A stretch of 63,409 bases of DNA from Sphingomonas echinoides (GCF_029623395.1 NZ_JAPYKK010000024.1:1-63409), one strand, 5' to 3'; positions 25,125 through 33,129 are shown, counted from the first letter of the stretch. A program made the numbers and translations. Notes: generated by a model from the sequence alone, not told the origin.

Positions 25125-25415
25125 TCAGTTCCTCCGGGTGATGTCGTAAGACGGGTTGGGGTGCGATTGGACGGTCGGCTCGGCGAGCGGCATGCTGACG
25201 CGCCATTCCGGGTGATCGGCGGCGATGATCCGCTCTACGGTGCCGAGCCGGTCTTCGAGGCGACGGGCGAGCGAGTAGAGTTCGTCGAGCAGCTTCTCGT
25301 CTTCGTTGGTGATCTTGGGCGCCTGCTTCCACTTGGTGACATAGTGCAGGATCACCCAGGGCATGCCGACGAACAGCGTACCGCAGACGAAGATCGGGAC
25401 GAGGATGTCTTCCAT
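25125..25415 (-). CDS. pspB: Envelope stress sensor PspB
   Basis: 96 residues. N-terminal transmembrane helix (I-L-V-P-I-F-V-C-G-T-L-F-V-G-M-P-W-V-I-L-H-Y), then the coiled coil L-L-D-E-L-Y-S-L-A-R-R-L-E-D-R-L-G-T-V-E-R-I, followed by a tail about 25 residues longer than in enterobacterial PspB. Works with PspC in stress sensing. It lies one base after pspA and one base before pspC, so the three are tightly coupled. Confidence 0.95.
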   Translation of the reverse strand: MEDILVPIFVCGTLFVGMPWVILHYVTKWKQAPKITNEDEKLLDELYSLARRLEDRLGTVERIIAADHPEWRVSMPLAEPTVQSHPNPSYDITRRN

Positions 25416-25416
25416 C

Positions 25417-26085
25417 TCAGCCGTCCTTTCCGAAGCGAGCCTTCATCGCGGCGAGCTCGGCTTCGACCTTTTCGCTCGACTTGAGCTCGGCGATTTCTTC
25501 CTCGAGCGTCTTGGGCGGCGCGCCCATTCCGGCGACGTCGGCGCGGCCTTCGGCCATGTCGACACGGCGCTCCATGATCTCGAAGCGGCTGAACGCGTCC
25601 TGCATCCGCGGGCCGTTGTACATCTCGCGCAGCTTGAAGCGGTTCTGTGCGCTTTCGAAGCGGGTTGCGATCGAGTTCTGGCGGCTGCGCGCTTCGCGGA
25701 GCTTGCCGGTCAGCTTGGCGATGTCTTCCTCCGACGCGTGGAGCGATTCATCGAGCACCGCGATCTCGCCGTCGAGCTGGGCGGCCATGTCGGCGGCCTT
25801 CTGCTTCTCGACGAGGGCGGCCTTGGCGAGATCCTCGCGGCCCTTCGACAGTGCCAGCTCGGCCTTTTCGGTCCAGCTTTCCTGCAGCGCGCCGAGCTTG
25901 CTGATGTGACGGCGCATTTCCTTCTGGTCCGCGATCGTGCGGGCGGCGGAGGCGCGCACCTCGACCAGCGTTTCCTCCATTTCGAGGATGATCATGCGGA
26001 TCATCTTCGAAGGGTCTTCGGCCTTGTCGAGCAGGTCGGTGAAGTTGGCGGCGATGATGTCGCGGGTTCGGCTGAAGATGCCCAT
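25417..26085 (-). CDS. pspA: Phage shock protein A
   Basis: 222 residues, the usual length, nearly all helical. M-G-I-F-S-R-T-R-D-I-I-A-A-N-F at the N-terminus forms the membrane-binding amphipathic helix; E-D-P-S-K-M-I-R-M-I-I-L-E-M-E-E-T-L follows, the family signature. PspA both restrains PspF and, as an ESCRT-III-like oligomer, supports damaged inner membrane. It follows a 49-residue peptide gene by 36 bases. Confidence 0.97.
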   Translation of the reverse strand: MGIFSRTRDIIAANFTDLLDKAEDPSKMIRMIILEMEETLVEVRASAARTIADQKEMRRHISKLGALQESWTEKAELALSKGREDLAKAALVEKQKAADMAAQLDGEIAVLDESLHASEEDIAKLTGKLREARSRQNSIATRFESAQNRFKLREMYNGPRMQDAFSRFEIMERRVDMAEGRADVAGMGAPPKTLEEEIAELKSSEKVEAELAAMKARFGKDG

Positions 26086-26121
26086 AGTGATACTCCTTGG
26101 GAAATTTCGGGGATGGCGGCG

Positions 26122-26271
26122 TCAGGCCTGATACGGGGCCGTTGCCGAAGACGGGGTGGCCATCGCGGGGCCGACCGTGCCGGCGAGCGCGACCGATCCG
26201 ACGAGGATGGTTGCGACGATCGCGACGAGCAGCTGCGGGAGCGACGTGCGGTTCTTATACTGGTTGTCCAT
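26122..26271 (-). CDS. 49-residue membrane or exported peptide, first gene of the Psp operon
   Basis: A short gene between the sigma-54 promoter and pspA. It has a GGGAGA site six bases before its ATG, a polar N-terminus (M-D-N-Q-Y-K-N-R-T-S), a hydrophobic helix (L-L-V-A-I-V-A-T-I-L-V-G-S-V-A-L-A) and a polar tail P-S-S-A-T-A-P-Y-Q-A. It could be a small inner-membrane peptide or be cut after A-M-A. Not a known Psp family. Its place as the promoter-proximal gene suggests high expression on induction. Confidence 0.65.
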   Translation of the reverse strand: MDNQYKNRTSLPQLLVAIVATILVGSVALAGTVGPAMATPSSATAPYQA

Positions 26272-26322
26272 AGTGGGTCTCCCTGTTCGTGTCTGGTGCC
26301 CCGTGGGGCGATGCCAGAAGCT

Positions 26323-26340
26323 TTGCAGGGACCGTGCCAA
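26323..26340 (-). promoter_or_regulatory. Sigma-54 promoter of the Psp operon
   Basis: On the minus strand the sequence is TTGGCACGGTCCCTGCAA. The GG of TGGCAC and the GC of CTGCA are 12 bases apart, which is the -24/-12 geometry, and the -24 half matches the consensus exactly. Start of transcription is expected near 26313, about 40 bases before the 49-residue gene. Confidence 0.85.
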
Positions 26341-26363
26341 ATCGAATATCGGCGGAAATCCGT

Positions 26364-26378
26364 ACCTTGCTGCAAGGT
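26364..26378. promoter_or_regulatory. Palindrome, candidate PspF site (proximal)
   Basis: ACCTTGC-T-GCAAGGT, a perfect 15-bp palindrome centred about 58 bases upstream of the predicted Psp operon start. It is a candidate PspF or auxiliary regulator site. Confidence 0.5.
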
Positions 26379-26414
26379 GAACGAAATGCGCCTTGCCAAC
26401 CTCTGGGATTTTAC

Positions 26415-26427
26415 GCCAAGCCTTGGC
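26415..26427. promoter_or_regulatory. Palindrome, candidate PspF enhancer overlapping the pspF leader
   Basis: GCCAAG-C-CTTGGC, a perfect 13-bp palindrome centred about 108 bases upstream of the predicted Psp start, a normal enhancer distance for PspF. It ends one base before the pspF ATG, so binding would also repress pspF. TTGCCAA at 26393-26399 and TTGGCAA at 26423-26429 form a wider inverted repeat around it. Confidence 0.5.
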
Positions 26428-26428
26428 A

Positions 26429-27484
26429 ATGGAGCGAACCACGCAGGTCATCGGGCAGTCAGGCGCGTTTCTCGACGCGCTCGAACTCGCGAGCCGCGCC
26501 GCGGCGCTCGACCGCCCGGTGCTCGTGATCGGCGAGCGTGGAACGGGCAAGGAACTGGTCGCCGAACGCCTCCACCGCCTGTCGCCCCGCTGGGATCAGC
26601 CGCTGGTGATCATGAACTGCGCGGCACTGCCTGAGACGCTGATCGAAGCGGAACTGTTCGGTCATGAGGCGGGCGCGTTCACCGGCGCGACCAAGGCGCG
26701 GGCAGGGCGGTTCGAGGAAGCGCATCGCGGCACGCTGTTTCTCGACGAACTCGGCACGCTGTCGATGGCGGCGCAGGACCGGCTGCTGCGTGCGGTCGAA
26801 TATGGCGAGGTGACGCGGATCGGATCGTCGCGGCCGATGCGGGTCGACGTGCGAATCGTGGCGGCGACCAACGAGCATTTGCCCGATAAGGTCGCGCGGC
26901 ATCAGTTTCGCGCGGATCTGCTCGACCGGCTGAGTTTCGAGGTGGTGACGCTACCGCCATTGCGCGCGCGGGTCGACGACGTGATGGTGCTGGCCGAGCA
27001 TTTCGGACGCCGGATGGCGGCGGAACTGCGGCGCGATGGCTGGGCGGGGTTTACCGATGCAGCGGAGGTGCAGCTGGAGGCCTATGACTGGCCCGGCAAC
27101 GTCCGCGAGCTCCGCAACGTCGTGGAACGCGCGGTGTATCGCTGGGACCACGACACGCCGATCGACACGATCGTATTCGATCCGTTTCACTCGCCGCACC
27201 GCCCGGCGACATCGCTGGCATCCGTCCCGTCGCGGGCCCCGTCCGTCGCAGCACCCGAGGCGGTCGACTCCCCGCCGCCGCCCTGCGCGGATCCGGTCCA
27301 GCCGATGGATTACAAGGCGCGGCTTGCGCGATTCGAATGCGAAATGCTGCAGACCGCGCTGGCGGACAACCGCTTCAACCAGCGCGCGACCGCCGAGGCG
27401 CTGGGGCTGAGTTACGACCAGTTGCGCCACGCGTTGAAGCGGCACGGCCTGATTTCGAACGCTTCTTCCGAATCGGTTGCGTAA
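26429..27484 (+). CDS. pspF: Phage shock protein operon transcriptional activator PspF
   Basis: 351 residues. An AAA+ sigma-54 activator without a receiver domain: Walker A G-E-R-G-T-G-K-E at 35-42, the sigma-54 contact loop G-A-F-T-G-A at 82-87, Walker B G-T-L-F-L-D-E-L, arginine finger region F-R-A-D-L-L-D-R-L, a Pro-rich linker and a Fis-type helix-turn-helix (N-Q-R-A-T-A-E-A-L-G-L-S-Y-D-Q-L). The domain plan and divergence from pspA identify PspF. The ATG is chosen at 26429 (M-E-R-T-T); 12 upstream codons are also open. Confidence 0.95.
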   Translation: MERTTQVIGQSGAFLDALELASRAAALDRPVLVIGERGTGKELVAERLHRLSPRWDQPLVIMNCAALPETLIEAELFGHEAGAFTGATKARAGRFEEAHRGTLFLDELGTLSMAAQDRLLRAVEYGEVTRIGSSRPMRVDVRIVAATNEHLPDKVARHQFRADLLDRLSFEVVTLPPLRARVDDVMVLAEHFGRRMAAELRRDGWAGFTDAAEVQLEAYDWPGNVRELRNVVERAVYRWDHDTPIDTIVFDPFHSPHRPATSLASVPSRAPSVAAPEAVDSPPPPCADPVQPMDYKARLARFECEMLQTALADNRFNQRATAEALGLSYDQLRHALKRHGLISNASSESVA

Positions 27485-27556
27485 CGAGCAGCTGGGACCC
27501 ATTTCGCCCAAGCGACGTTGGGTGAGCGACCCCGTCATTATCAAAGGAGACGAGCC

Positions 27557-28168
27557 TTGGCTTTCGAACTTCCCCCGCTGCCTTATGCCTATGACGCGCT
27601 GGAGCCGACGATCTCGAAGGAGACGATGACGTTCCACCACGACAAGCATCATGCGGCCTACACCAACAAGCTCAACGAGGGCGTCGCTGCCGATCCCAAG
27701 CTCGAGGGCAAGTCGATCGAGGATATCCTCGGAATGATCTCGACGTTGCCGCCGCTCGTGCGCAACAATGGTGGCGGTTTCTGGAACCACGACTTCTTCT
27801 GGAAGATCATGGCACCGGCCGGCACGACCAAGCCATCGGGCGCGCTCGCCGAGGCGATCGAGACCTATGGCGGCCTCGACAAGCTCAAGGAAGATTTCAA
27901 CACCAAGGGTGCGGGCCAGTTCGGTTCGGGCTGGGCGTGGGTGATCAAGGATTCGTCGGGCGCGCTCAAGGTCGTGTCGACGCCGAATCAGGACAACCCC
28001 CTGATGGACGATGCCAAGGACAAGGGCACTCCGATCCTCGGCAACGACGTGTGGGAGCACGCTTATTACCTGACGTACATGAACGACCGTCCGGGCTATC
28101 TGAAGGCCTGGTGGGACGTCGTGAACTGGGACGAGGCCGGCAAGCGCTTCGACGGCGCAAGCGCCTGA
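27557..28168 (+). CDS. Superoxide dismutase (Fe/Mn family)
   Basis: 203 residues. Metal ligands are visible: His in T-F-H-H-D-K-H, His in W-N-H-D-F-F, Asp and His in D-V-W-E-H-A-Y-Y. The second-sphere pattern N-N-G-G-G-F-W-N-H together with T-P-N-Q-D-N-P-L-M (Gln in the C-terminal domain) is that of Mn-type or cambialistic enzymes rather than strict Fe-type, so I leave the symbol blank. The start is TTG, chosen because AGGAGA lies seven bases upstream and the protein then begins A-F-E-L-P-P-L. Cytosolic; no signal peptide. Confidence 0.96.
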   Translation: MAFELPPLPYAYDALEPTISKETMTFHHDKHHAAYTNKLNEGVAADPKLEGKSIEDILGMISTLPPLVRNNGGGFWNHDFFWKIMAPAGTTKPSGALAEAIETYGGLDKLKEDFNTKGAGQFGSGWAWVIKDSSGALKVVSTPNQDNPLMDDAKDKGTPILGNDVWEHAYYLTYMNDRPGYLKAWWDVVNWDEAGKRFDGASA

Positions 28169-28175
28169 GGTTCCG

Positions 28176-28202
28176 CGCCACCCCGGCCCGTCCGGGGTGG
28201 CG
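28176..28202 (+). terminator. Stem-loop after superoxide dismutase
   Basis: Perfect 11-bp stem (28176-28186 with 28192-28202) and 5-base loop, 7 bases past the stop. No T tract follows. Confidence 0.6.
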
Positions 28203-28262
28203 AAACGAGCGGTTGCACGAAATGCACTCGTTAACGCTCACATTGCAGTTGATCTAATCCCT

Positions 28263-28343
28263 GCTGCACTGCACAAAGAGTGTGCCTTTCAGGCATCCTC
28301 TCCTAAAACTTTTACGGCCGGTCGAAAGACCGGCCTTTTTTTT
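28263..28343 (+). ncRNA. Putative trans-acting small RNA
   Basis: About 80 bases between the sod terminator and yciB with no coding capacity. The parts are a short 5' hairpin (GCACA, AAGAG, TGTGC), an unpaired middle with CCTCTCCT, which is complementary to ribosome-binding sites, and a perfect rho-independent terminator with eight T. TTAACG and TCTAAT, 16 bases apart, form a possible promoter around 28231-28256. This layout is typical of Hfq-type alphaproteobacterial sRNAs. The 5' end is a guess. Confidence 0.5.
28316..28343 (+). terminator. Strong rho-independent terminator of the putative sRNA
   Basis: An 8-bp GC stem (28316-28323 with 28328-28335) capped by a GAAA tetraloop and followed by eight consecutive T. 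There is no open gene before it on the plus strand other than sod, which already has a stem-loop. Confidence 0.92.
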
Positions 28344-28558
28344 GTCGAAACCGCTGCTATGGTTCTGGTGCTGTCGTAGCGCCGGACAAAAAATAGAAAC
28401 GCAGGACGAGGGACGCCGCCGGAAAGACCGGCAACGGCGACACGATTGCCGGGGGATCGAGCAGAGTTTGCTCTCCCCCGCGATTTCTCTTCAAACTAGT
28501 CGCTGGATCACCGGATCATGCCCCCGCGCGCCGAAGCCGCGGCTTCGCGAGTCGCGAT
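28344..28558. other. Structured intergenic segment without a gene
   Basis: Two strong stem-loops follow each other: 28414-28439 (GCCGG, AAAGA, CCGGC inside a CGCC/GGCG outer stem) and 28450-28480 (CGGGGG and GAGCA paired with TGCTC and CCCCCG). The second may terminate yciB on the minus strand, 78 bases beyond its stop, though no T tract is present. An A-rich run (ACAAAAAATAGAAA) precedes them. No coding gene is seen. Confidence 0.4.
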
Positions 28559-29185
28559 CTACTCCTGCGGCGGGATCGGCGGCTCTTCGCCCATCTGAAA
28601 TCCATGCTTCATCAGCATCGGCACGTTCGCAAATGCGAAAATCAAGGTGAGGGGAATCACGCCCCACAGCTTGAACCCGAGCCAGAACCCGTAGCTGAAT
28701 TCGTGCCGGACCACCTCGTTCAGCACCGCGAGGCAGGCGAAGAACACCGCCCAGTTGATCGTCAGCTTGCGCCACCCGGTTTCGTTAAGGCCCGGATAGG
28801 CCGAATCGAGGAAAAGGCTGAGCAGCGGCCGCCCCGTGACGAGCCCGAACACCAGGATTGCCGACAACATCGCGTAGATGACGGTCGGCTTGATCTGGAT
28901 AAATTCCTTGCTGTGGAAATACAGCGTCAACCCGCCGAACACGAGCACCAGCGTGCCGGTCATCCACAGCATCGGGGAAATCCGGCCGGATTTGACGAGC
29001 GAATAGATCATCGCTGCGACGCTCGCGACCATGAACGCCGCGGTCCCGGCGATCAGTTTCACCATGTCCAGACCAGGGGTCAGGAAATTGACGAGGAAGA
29101 AGATCGCGATCGGGCCGATGTCGACCGCGAGGCGCTGGCCCGCGGAAAGCGGGGGTTTGGACGGAAGAGAAGGGGTGGTGGTCAT
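28559..29185 (-). CDS. yciB: Inner membrane-spanning protein YciB (septation protein A)
   Basis: 208 residues with five to six hydrophobic helices. Family marks are D-I-G-P-I-A-I-F-F-L-V-N, the K-P-T-V-I-Y-A-M-L segment, G-W-R-K-L-T-I-N-W-A-V-F-F and a final W-L-G-F-K-L-W-G-V-I-P-L-T-L-I-F. YciB/IspZ acts in septation and envelope synthesis at the inner membrane. Its ATG overlaps the ftsY stop by four bases, so it ends the mtaB-ftsY-yciB operon. Confidence 0.95.
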   Translation of the reverse strand: MTTTPSLPSKPPLSAGQRLAVDIGPIAIFFLVNFLTPGLDMVKLIAGTAAFMVASVAAMIYSLVKSGRISPMLWMTGTLVLVFGGLTLYFHSKEFIQIKPTVIYAMLSAILVFGLVTGRPLLSLFLDSAYPGLNETGWRKLTINWAVFFACLAVLNEVVRHEFSYGFWLGFKLWGVIPLTLIFAFANVPMLMKHGFQMGEEPPIPPQE

Positions 29186-30111
29186 TTGCGGACCCCTTCC
29201 ACGCCCGCGATGATCCGCGCAACCTCGTTCGAATCGAACGGGCGCAGATCGCCCATGCCTTCGCCGATCCCGATCGCATGGATCGGCAGGCCATATTTCT
29301 CCGCCGCCGCGACGAGCACGCCGCCGCGCGCGGTGCCGTCCAGCTTGGTCATGACGAGGCCGGTGACGCCCGCCGATTCCTTGAACACCTCGATCTGGTT
29401 GAGCGCGTTCTGCCCCGTCGTCGCATCGAGCACGAGCAACACGTCATGCGGCGACTCGACGTTGAGCCGCCCCAGCACGCGGCGGATCTTGGACAGTTCG
29501 TCCATCAGCTCGCGCTTGTTCTGGAGGCGCCCGGCGGTGTCGACGATCAGCACGTCGATCCCGGTCGCGGTCGCCTGCTTGACCGCTTCATAGACGATTC
29601 CCGCCGCGTCGCCGCCTTCCTTGCCGCTGATGATCGGCACGCCCGCGCGCTCCGCCCAGGTCGCGAGCTGCCCGATCGCGGCAGCGCGGAATGTGTCGCC
29701 TGCCGCGAGCATCACGCCGTAATCCTGTTCCTTGAGCAGATGCGCGAGCTTGGCGATCGTCGTCGTCTTGCCCGAACCGTTGACGCCGATGACGAGGATG
29801 ACGTGCGGGCGCGGGAAGCCGGTGATTTCGAGCGGGACCGCGACGGTGTCGAGGACCTTCTCGATTTCCTCGGCGACGACGAGGCGGATGCCGAGTTCCT
29901 CCATGTCGCGCTCGAACACGCCGGTCGACAGGCGGCGGCGGATCCGCGCGGCGGTCTCCGGGCCGAGATCGGACGCGATCAACGCTTCTTCGATCTCGTC
30001 GAGCGTCTTCGTGTCGAGCGGCCCGGTGCCAAGACCGGCGAGATTGCCGATCAGGCGGTCCGACGTGCGCTTGAACCCGCCGAGGAGTTTGTCGTGCCAG
30101 CTTGGGGTCAT
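29182..30111 (-). CDS. ftsY: Signal recognition particle receptor FtsY
   Basis: 309 residues: a short N domain without the long acidic A domain, then the NG GTPase with G1 G-V-N-G-S-G-K-T-T at 109-117, D-T-F-R-A-A-A, D-T-A-G-R-L-Q (G3), T-K-L-D-G-T-A-R-G-G (G4) and the closing D-L-R-P-F-D. It binds Ffh-RNA-ribosome complexes at the membrane; ffh is in this window at 33353. It overlaps mtaB and yciB by four bases on either side. Confidence 0.97.
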   Translation of the reverse strand: MTPSWHDKLLGGFKRTSDRLIGNLAGLGTGPLDTKTLDEIEEALIASDLGPETAARIRRRLSTGVFERDMEELGIRLVVAEEIEKVLDTVAVPLEITGFPRPHVILVIGVNGSGKTTTIAKLAHLLKEQDYGVMLAAGDTFRAAAIGQLATWAERAGVPIISGKEGGDAAGIVYEAVKQATATGIDVLIVDTAGRLQNKRELMDELSKIRRVLGRLNVESPHDVLLVLDATTGQNALNQIEVFKESAGVTGLVMTKLDGTARGGVLVAAAEKYGLPIHAIGIGEGMGDLRPFDSNEVARIIAGVEGVRK

Positions 30112-31415
30112 GCGAGGGTCTCTTGTAAGATACTATGCGGACTCGCCGCGGGCCGGGGCTCAGTCGAGCTGTTTGACGTTGCGTAAGGAAGCGCCGTTGC
30201 GGTCAGCATGCTACCGTCGCTCCCGGTGATCCGCACCTGCCCGACGGACCCTACGGGCAGCGAAGCAAACCGCGCCTCGGCGAAGCTGCCGATATGCCCG
30301 CGGTCGCCGGGACGCTCGACGAGGACGTCCTGCGTCGTGCCGACTAACCCGTCCAGCCACGCCGCCTTGCGTACCGCCGCCGCCGCGCGCAGCAACGCAG
30401 CCCGACGCTTGCGGACCGGAACCGGAACTGCGGGCATCCGCGCGGCGGGGGTGCCGTCGCGCTCCGAATACGGGAAAATATGCGCGTGGACGATGTCGCA
30501 ATCGTCGATCAGCGCCAGCGTGTCGGCGAACATCGCGTCATCCTCGGTCGGGAAGCCCGCGATCAGGTCTGCGCCGATCGCGATCTCAGGCCGGGCGGTC
30601 TTGAGCCGATCGACCAGCGCCACGCTGTCGGCACGCGCGTGGCGGCGCTTCATCCGCTTGAGGATCATGTCGTTCCCCGCCTGGAGCGATAGGTGGACAT
30701 GCGGCATCACCCGCGCTTCCTGCGTCAGCAAGGCGAACAGCCGGTCATCGATCTCGACTCCGTCGAGCGACGACAGGCGCAGGCGCTCGAGCGCGGGCAC
30801 ATGCCGCAGGATCCGTTCGACCAGCAGCCCGAGGCTCGGCGCGCCCGGGAGGTCGGGGCCGTAACTGGTCAGGTCGACCCCGGTCAGCACGACCTCGCGA
30901 TGCCCCGCATCGACCAGCCCAGCGATCTGATCGATCACCGCGCCCGCCGGGACCGAGCGACTGTTGCCGCGCCCATAGGGAATGACACAGAAGGTGCAGC
31001 GATGGTCGCAGCCATTCTGCACCTCGACAAAGGCGCGCGCGTGCGTCGCGAACACGGCCGCCAGTTGCGGCGCGGTGTCGCGCGCGGTGAGGATATCGCC
31101 GACGACCACCGCTTCGTCCGAAGCCCACGCCGCAGCCGAGCGTTTCTCGACGTTACCGAGCACCCGGTCGACTTCGGGCATTGCCGCGAAGCTCACAGGG
31201 TCGATCTGTGCGGCGCACCCGGTGACGACGATCTGCGCGTTGGGTCGGTCGACGCGTGCGCGGCGGATCGCCTTGCGGGTCTCTGCAACCGCGCTGTTGG
31301 TGACCGCGCAACTGTTGATCACCACCGTATCGCCGCCGACCGCAAGCGCGCGAATCGCTTCGCTTTCTGCGATATTGAGACGGCAGCCAAGGCTGATGAT
31401 CCGCGGTTCGGGCAT
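30108..31415 (-). CDS. mtaB: tRNA (t6A37) methylthiotransferase MtaB
   Basis: 435 residues of the MiaB/MtaB radical-SAM family. The N-terminal cluster cysteines are Cys11 (S-L-G-C-R-L-N), Cys36 and Cys67; the radical-SAM C-x3-C-x2-C is Cys136, Cys140 and Cys143 (G-C-D-H-R-C-T-F-C). A C-terminal TRAM-like region follows. The G-C-R-L-N-x-x-E signature points to MtaB rather than MiaB. It converts t6A to ms2t6A in tRNA. First gene of the mtaB-ftsY-yciB operon. Confidence 0.93.
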   Translation of the reverse strand: MPEPRIISLGCRLNIAESEAIRALAVGGDTVVINSCAVTNSAVAETRKAIRRARVDRPNAQIVVTGCAAQIDPVSFAAMPEVDRVLGNVEKRSAAAWASDEAVVVGDILTARDTAPQLAAVFATHARAFVEVQNGCDHRCTFCVIPYGRGNSRSVPAGAVIDQIAGLVDAGHREVVLTGVDLTSYGPDLPGAPSLGLLVERILRHVPALERLRLSSLDGVEIDDRLFALLTQEARVMPHVHLSLQAGNDMILKRMKRRHARADSVALVDRLKTARPEIAIGADLIAGFPTEDDAMFADTLALIDDCDIVHAHIFPYSERDGTPAARMPAVPVPVRKRRAALLRAAAAVRKAAWLDGLVGTTQDVLVERPGDRGHIGSFAEARFASLPVGSVGQVRITGSDGSMLTATALPYATSNSSTEPRPAASPHSILQETLA

Positions 31416-31470
31416 GGCGGCGATCTAGGGACGGTACGGGGCGAAGTCCATGCGTGGCACGTCCCCCGGT

Positions 31471-33129
31471 TCAGGCGCTACGCCGCGTGTCCGTACCGGA
31501 TACGGCAGCGATCCCGGCTGCGGGCTTCTGCAACAGGCGGCGCTCGGCCAGCAGGCGCCGCGTGTTCGCCACGCTCATCGGCTGGCCGTAGAGGTGGCCC
31601 TGTCCCATGGCGCAGCCCAGCATGCGCAGGCGCTCCTCGATTCGGATGTCCTCGATTCCCTCGGCGGTGATCGGCAGATTGAGGCTTTCGCCCAGGCGGG
31701 TGATCGCCGTGACGATCGCGGTGCTTTCCGCGCTGCGCTCGATCGACATGATGAGGCTGCGATCGATCTTGACGTGATCGAACGGCAGCGCGCGCAAATG
31801 CGCCAGCGCGGAGAAGCCGGTTCCGAAATCATCCAGGGCGATCCGGACTCCCTGATTCTTGAGGCTTCCGACGATCGACTGGGTCAGGGCAAGATTGTCG
31901 ATCAACGCGGTTTCGGTGATCTCGATCTCGAGCCGGTTTGCCGGGAATCCCGTTTCGGTCAGGACCTTGATCACCTTTTGCGCCATCCACGCATCGCGGA
32001 ACTGGAGCGGCGAGAAGTTGACCGAAAGCGACAGGCCCGCATCCCAGTCGCGCGCCGCATGAAACGCCTGCTGCATGAGCGACATCGACAGGTCGCTGAT
32101 CAGCCCGGTCTGCTCGGCGATCGGGATGAACACCGAGGGGCTGATCATGCCTCGCGTCGGATGCGCCCACCGGGCGAGGACCTCGAACCCGGTAATCCTC
32201 CCGCTCACCAGATCGACCTGCTGTTCGAAATAGGGGACGATCTCGCCGTTGGGGATTGCGTTGCGCAATTCGGTTTCAAGGTCGTTGCGCGCCTTCAACT
32301 CGCGCTCCATCGACTGGTCGAACCAGGCGAACCGGTTGCGACCGGCGTTCTTCGCCGCGTACATCGCGGTGTCGGCCGACCGCATCAGCGCATCGAAGCC
32401 AGCGCACCCGGTGTCGGACCGCGCGATGCCGACGGAGGCCGAGATATGAAGATGCAAGCCATCGGCATGGAACGGGCGCGCCAGCCGCGTGACGATGGCT
32501 TCCGCCACCTGTTCGACTTGCGCGGGCAGCATCGGATCGAACGGGAATGCGCAGGCAAATTCGTCGCCACCCAGCCGCGCTGCCACCGCAAATGGAGGCA
32601 TCGCTTCGGCAATCTCGCGCGCGACCGCCTTCAGCAACGCATCGCCCGTGGCGTGCCCATGCAGATCGTTGACCATCTTGAAGTAATCGAGATCGAGCAG
32701 GAGCAACGCCATCGCGGTCTGGCGACCCGTGGCTTGTTCGAACCCGGTGGCCTGCCCGAACATCTTGGCCCCGGTTTCCGCGAGGCTGCGGCGGTTGAGG
32801 AACCCGGTTAGCGGGTCCTTCGCGGCGAGTTGATGCGCGCGTTCCTCGGCGGCGGCGCGCACGTCGACCTCACGCAGCAAGAGACGGTTGTGCCGCCAGC
32901 CGATCAGGATCAGCGCGATGTTGAGCAACAGTGCGATCACCAGCGCCTGGTCGATCTGTTCGCCGCGACCGAGATAATGTTGCAGCGCGTTGGACATGGC
33001 TGCGCTGCCGAGCGCGACGAACAACAGGATCGCCCCAGTCGTGATGGCACCATTGACCACGCCGGGCGCCAACGACGTCCGGACGCTTTCTGCCTCTTCC
33101 TGACGGAATCCTCTGTCGCGTCTCATCAT
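31471..33129 (-). CDS. Bifunctional-type GGDEF/EAL protein (c-di-GMP)
   Basis: 552 residues. Two N-terminal membrane helices (about 28-48 and 62-79), a short linker, a GGDEF domain with intact G-G-D-E-F at 187-191, and an EAL domain from about 290. The EAL motif reads E-V-L (316-318); the catalytic glutamate is kept, and D-D-F-G-T-G (433-438) and A-E-G-I-E are present, so phosphodiesterase activity is plausible. No periplasmic sensor domain is seen. Which activity dominates cannot be told from sequence. It diverges from ffh. Confidence 0.93.
   Translation of the reverse strand: MMRRDRGFRQEEAESVRTSLAPGVVNGAITTGAILLFVALGSAAMSNALQHYLGRGEQIDQALVIALLLNIALILIGWRHNRLLLREVDVRAAAEERAHQLAAKDPLTGFLNRRSLAETGAKMFGQATGFEQATGRQTAMALLLLDLDYFKMVNDLHGHATGDALLKAVAREIAEAMPPFAVAARLGGDEFACAFPFDPMLPAQVEQVAEAIVTRLARPFHADGLHLHISASVGIARSDTGCAGFDALMRSADTAMYAAKNAGRNRFAWFDQSMERELKARNDLETELRNAIPNGEIVPYFEQQVDLVSGRITGFEVLARWAHPTRGMISPSVFIPIAEQTGLISDLSMSLMQQAFHAARDWDAGLSLSVNFSPLQFRDAWMAQKVIKVLTETGFPANRLEIEITETALIDNLALTQSIVGSLKNQGVRIALDDFGTGFSALAHLRALPFDHVKIDRSLIMSIERSAESTAIVTAITRLGESLNLPITAEGIEDIRIEERLRMLGCAMGQGHLYGQPMSVANTRRLLAERRLLQKPAAGIAAVSGTDTRRSA

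Noticed and set aside
28559..31415. trmD or 4.5S RNA near ftsY/ffh
   Set aside because: Neither was found in the gaps around ftsY, ffh or rimM; the hairpins at 28379-28480 lack the SRP RNA GGAAG/GCAG core.
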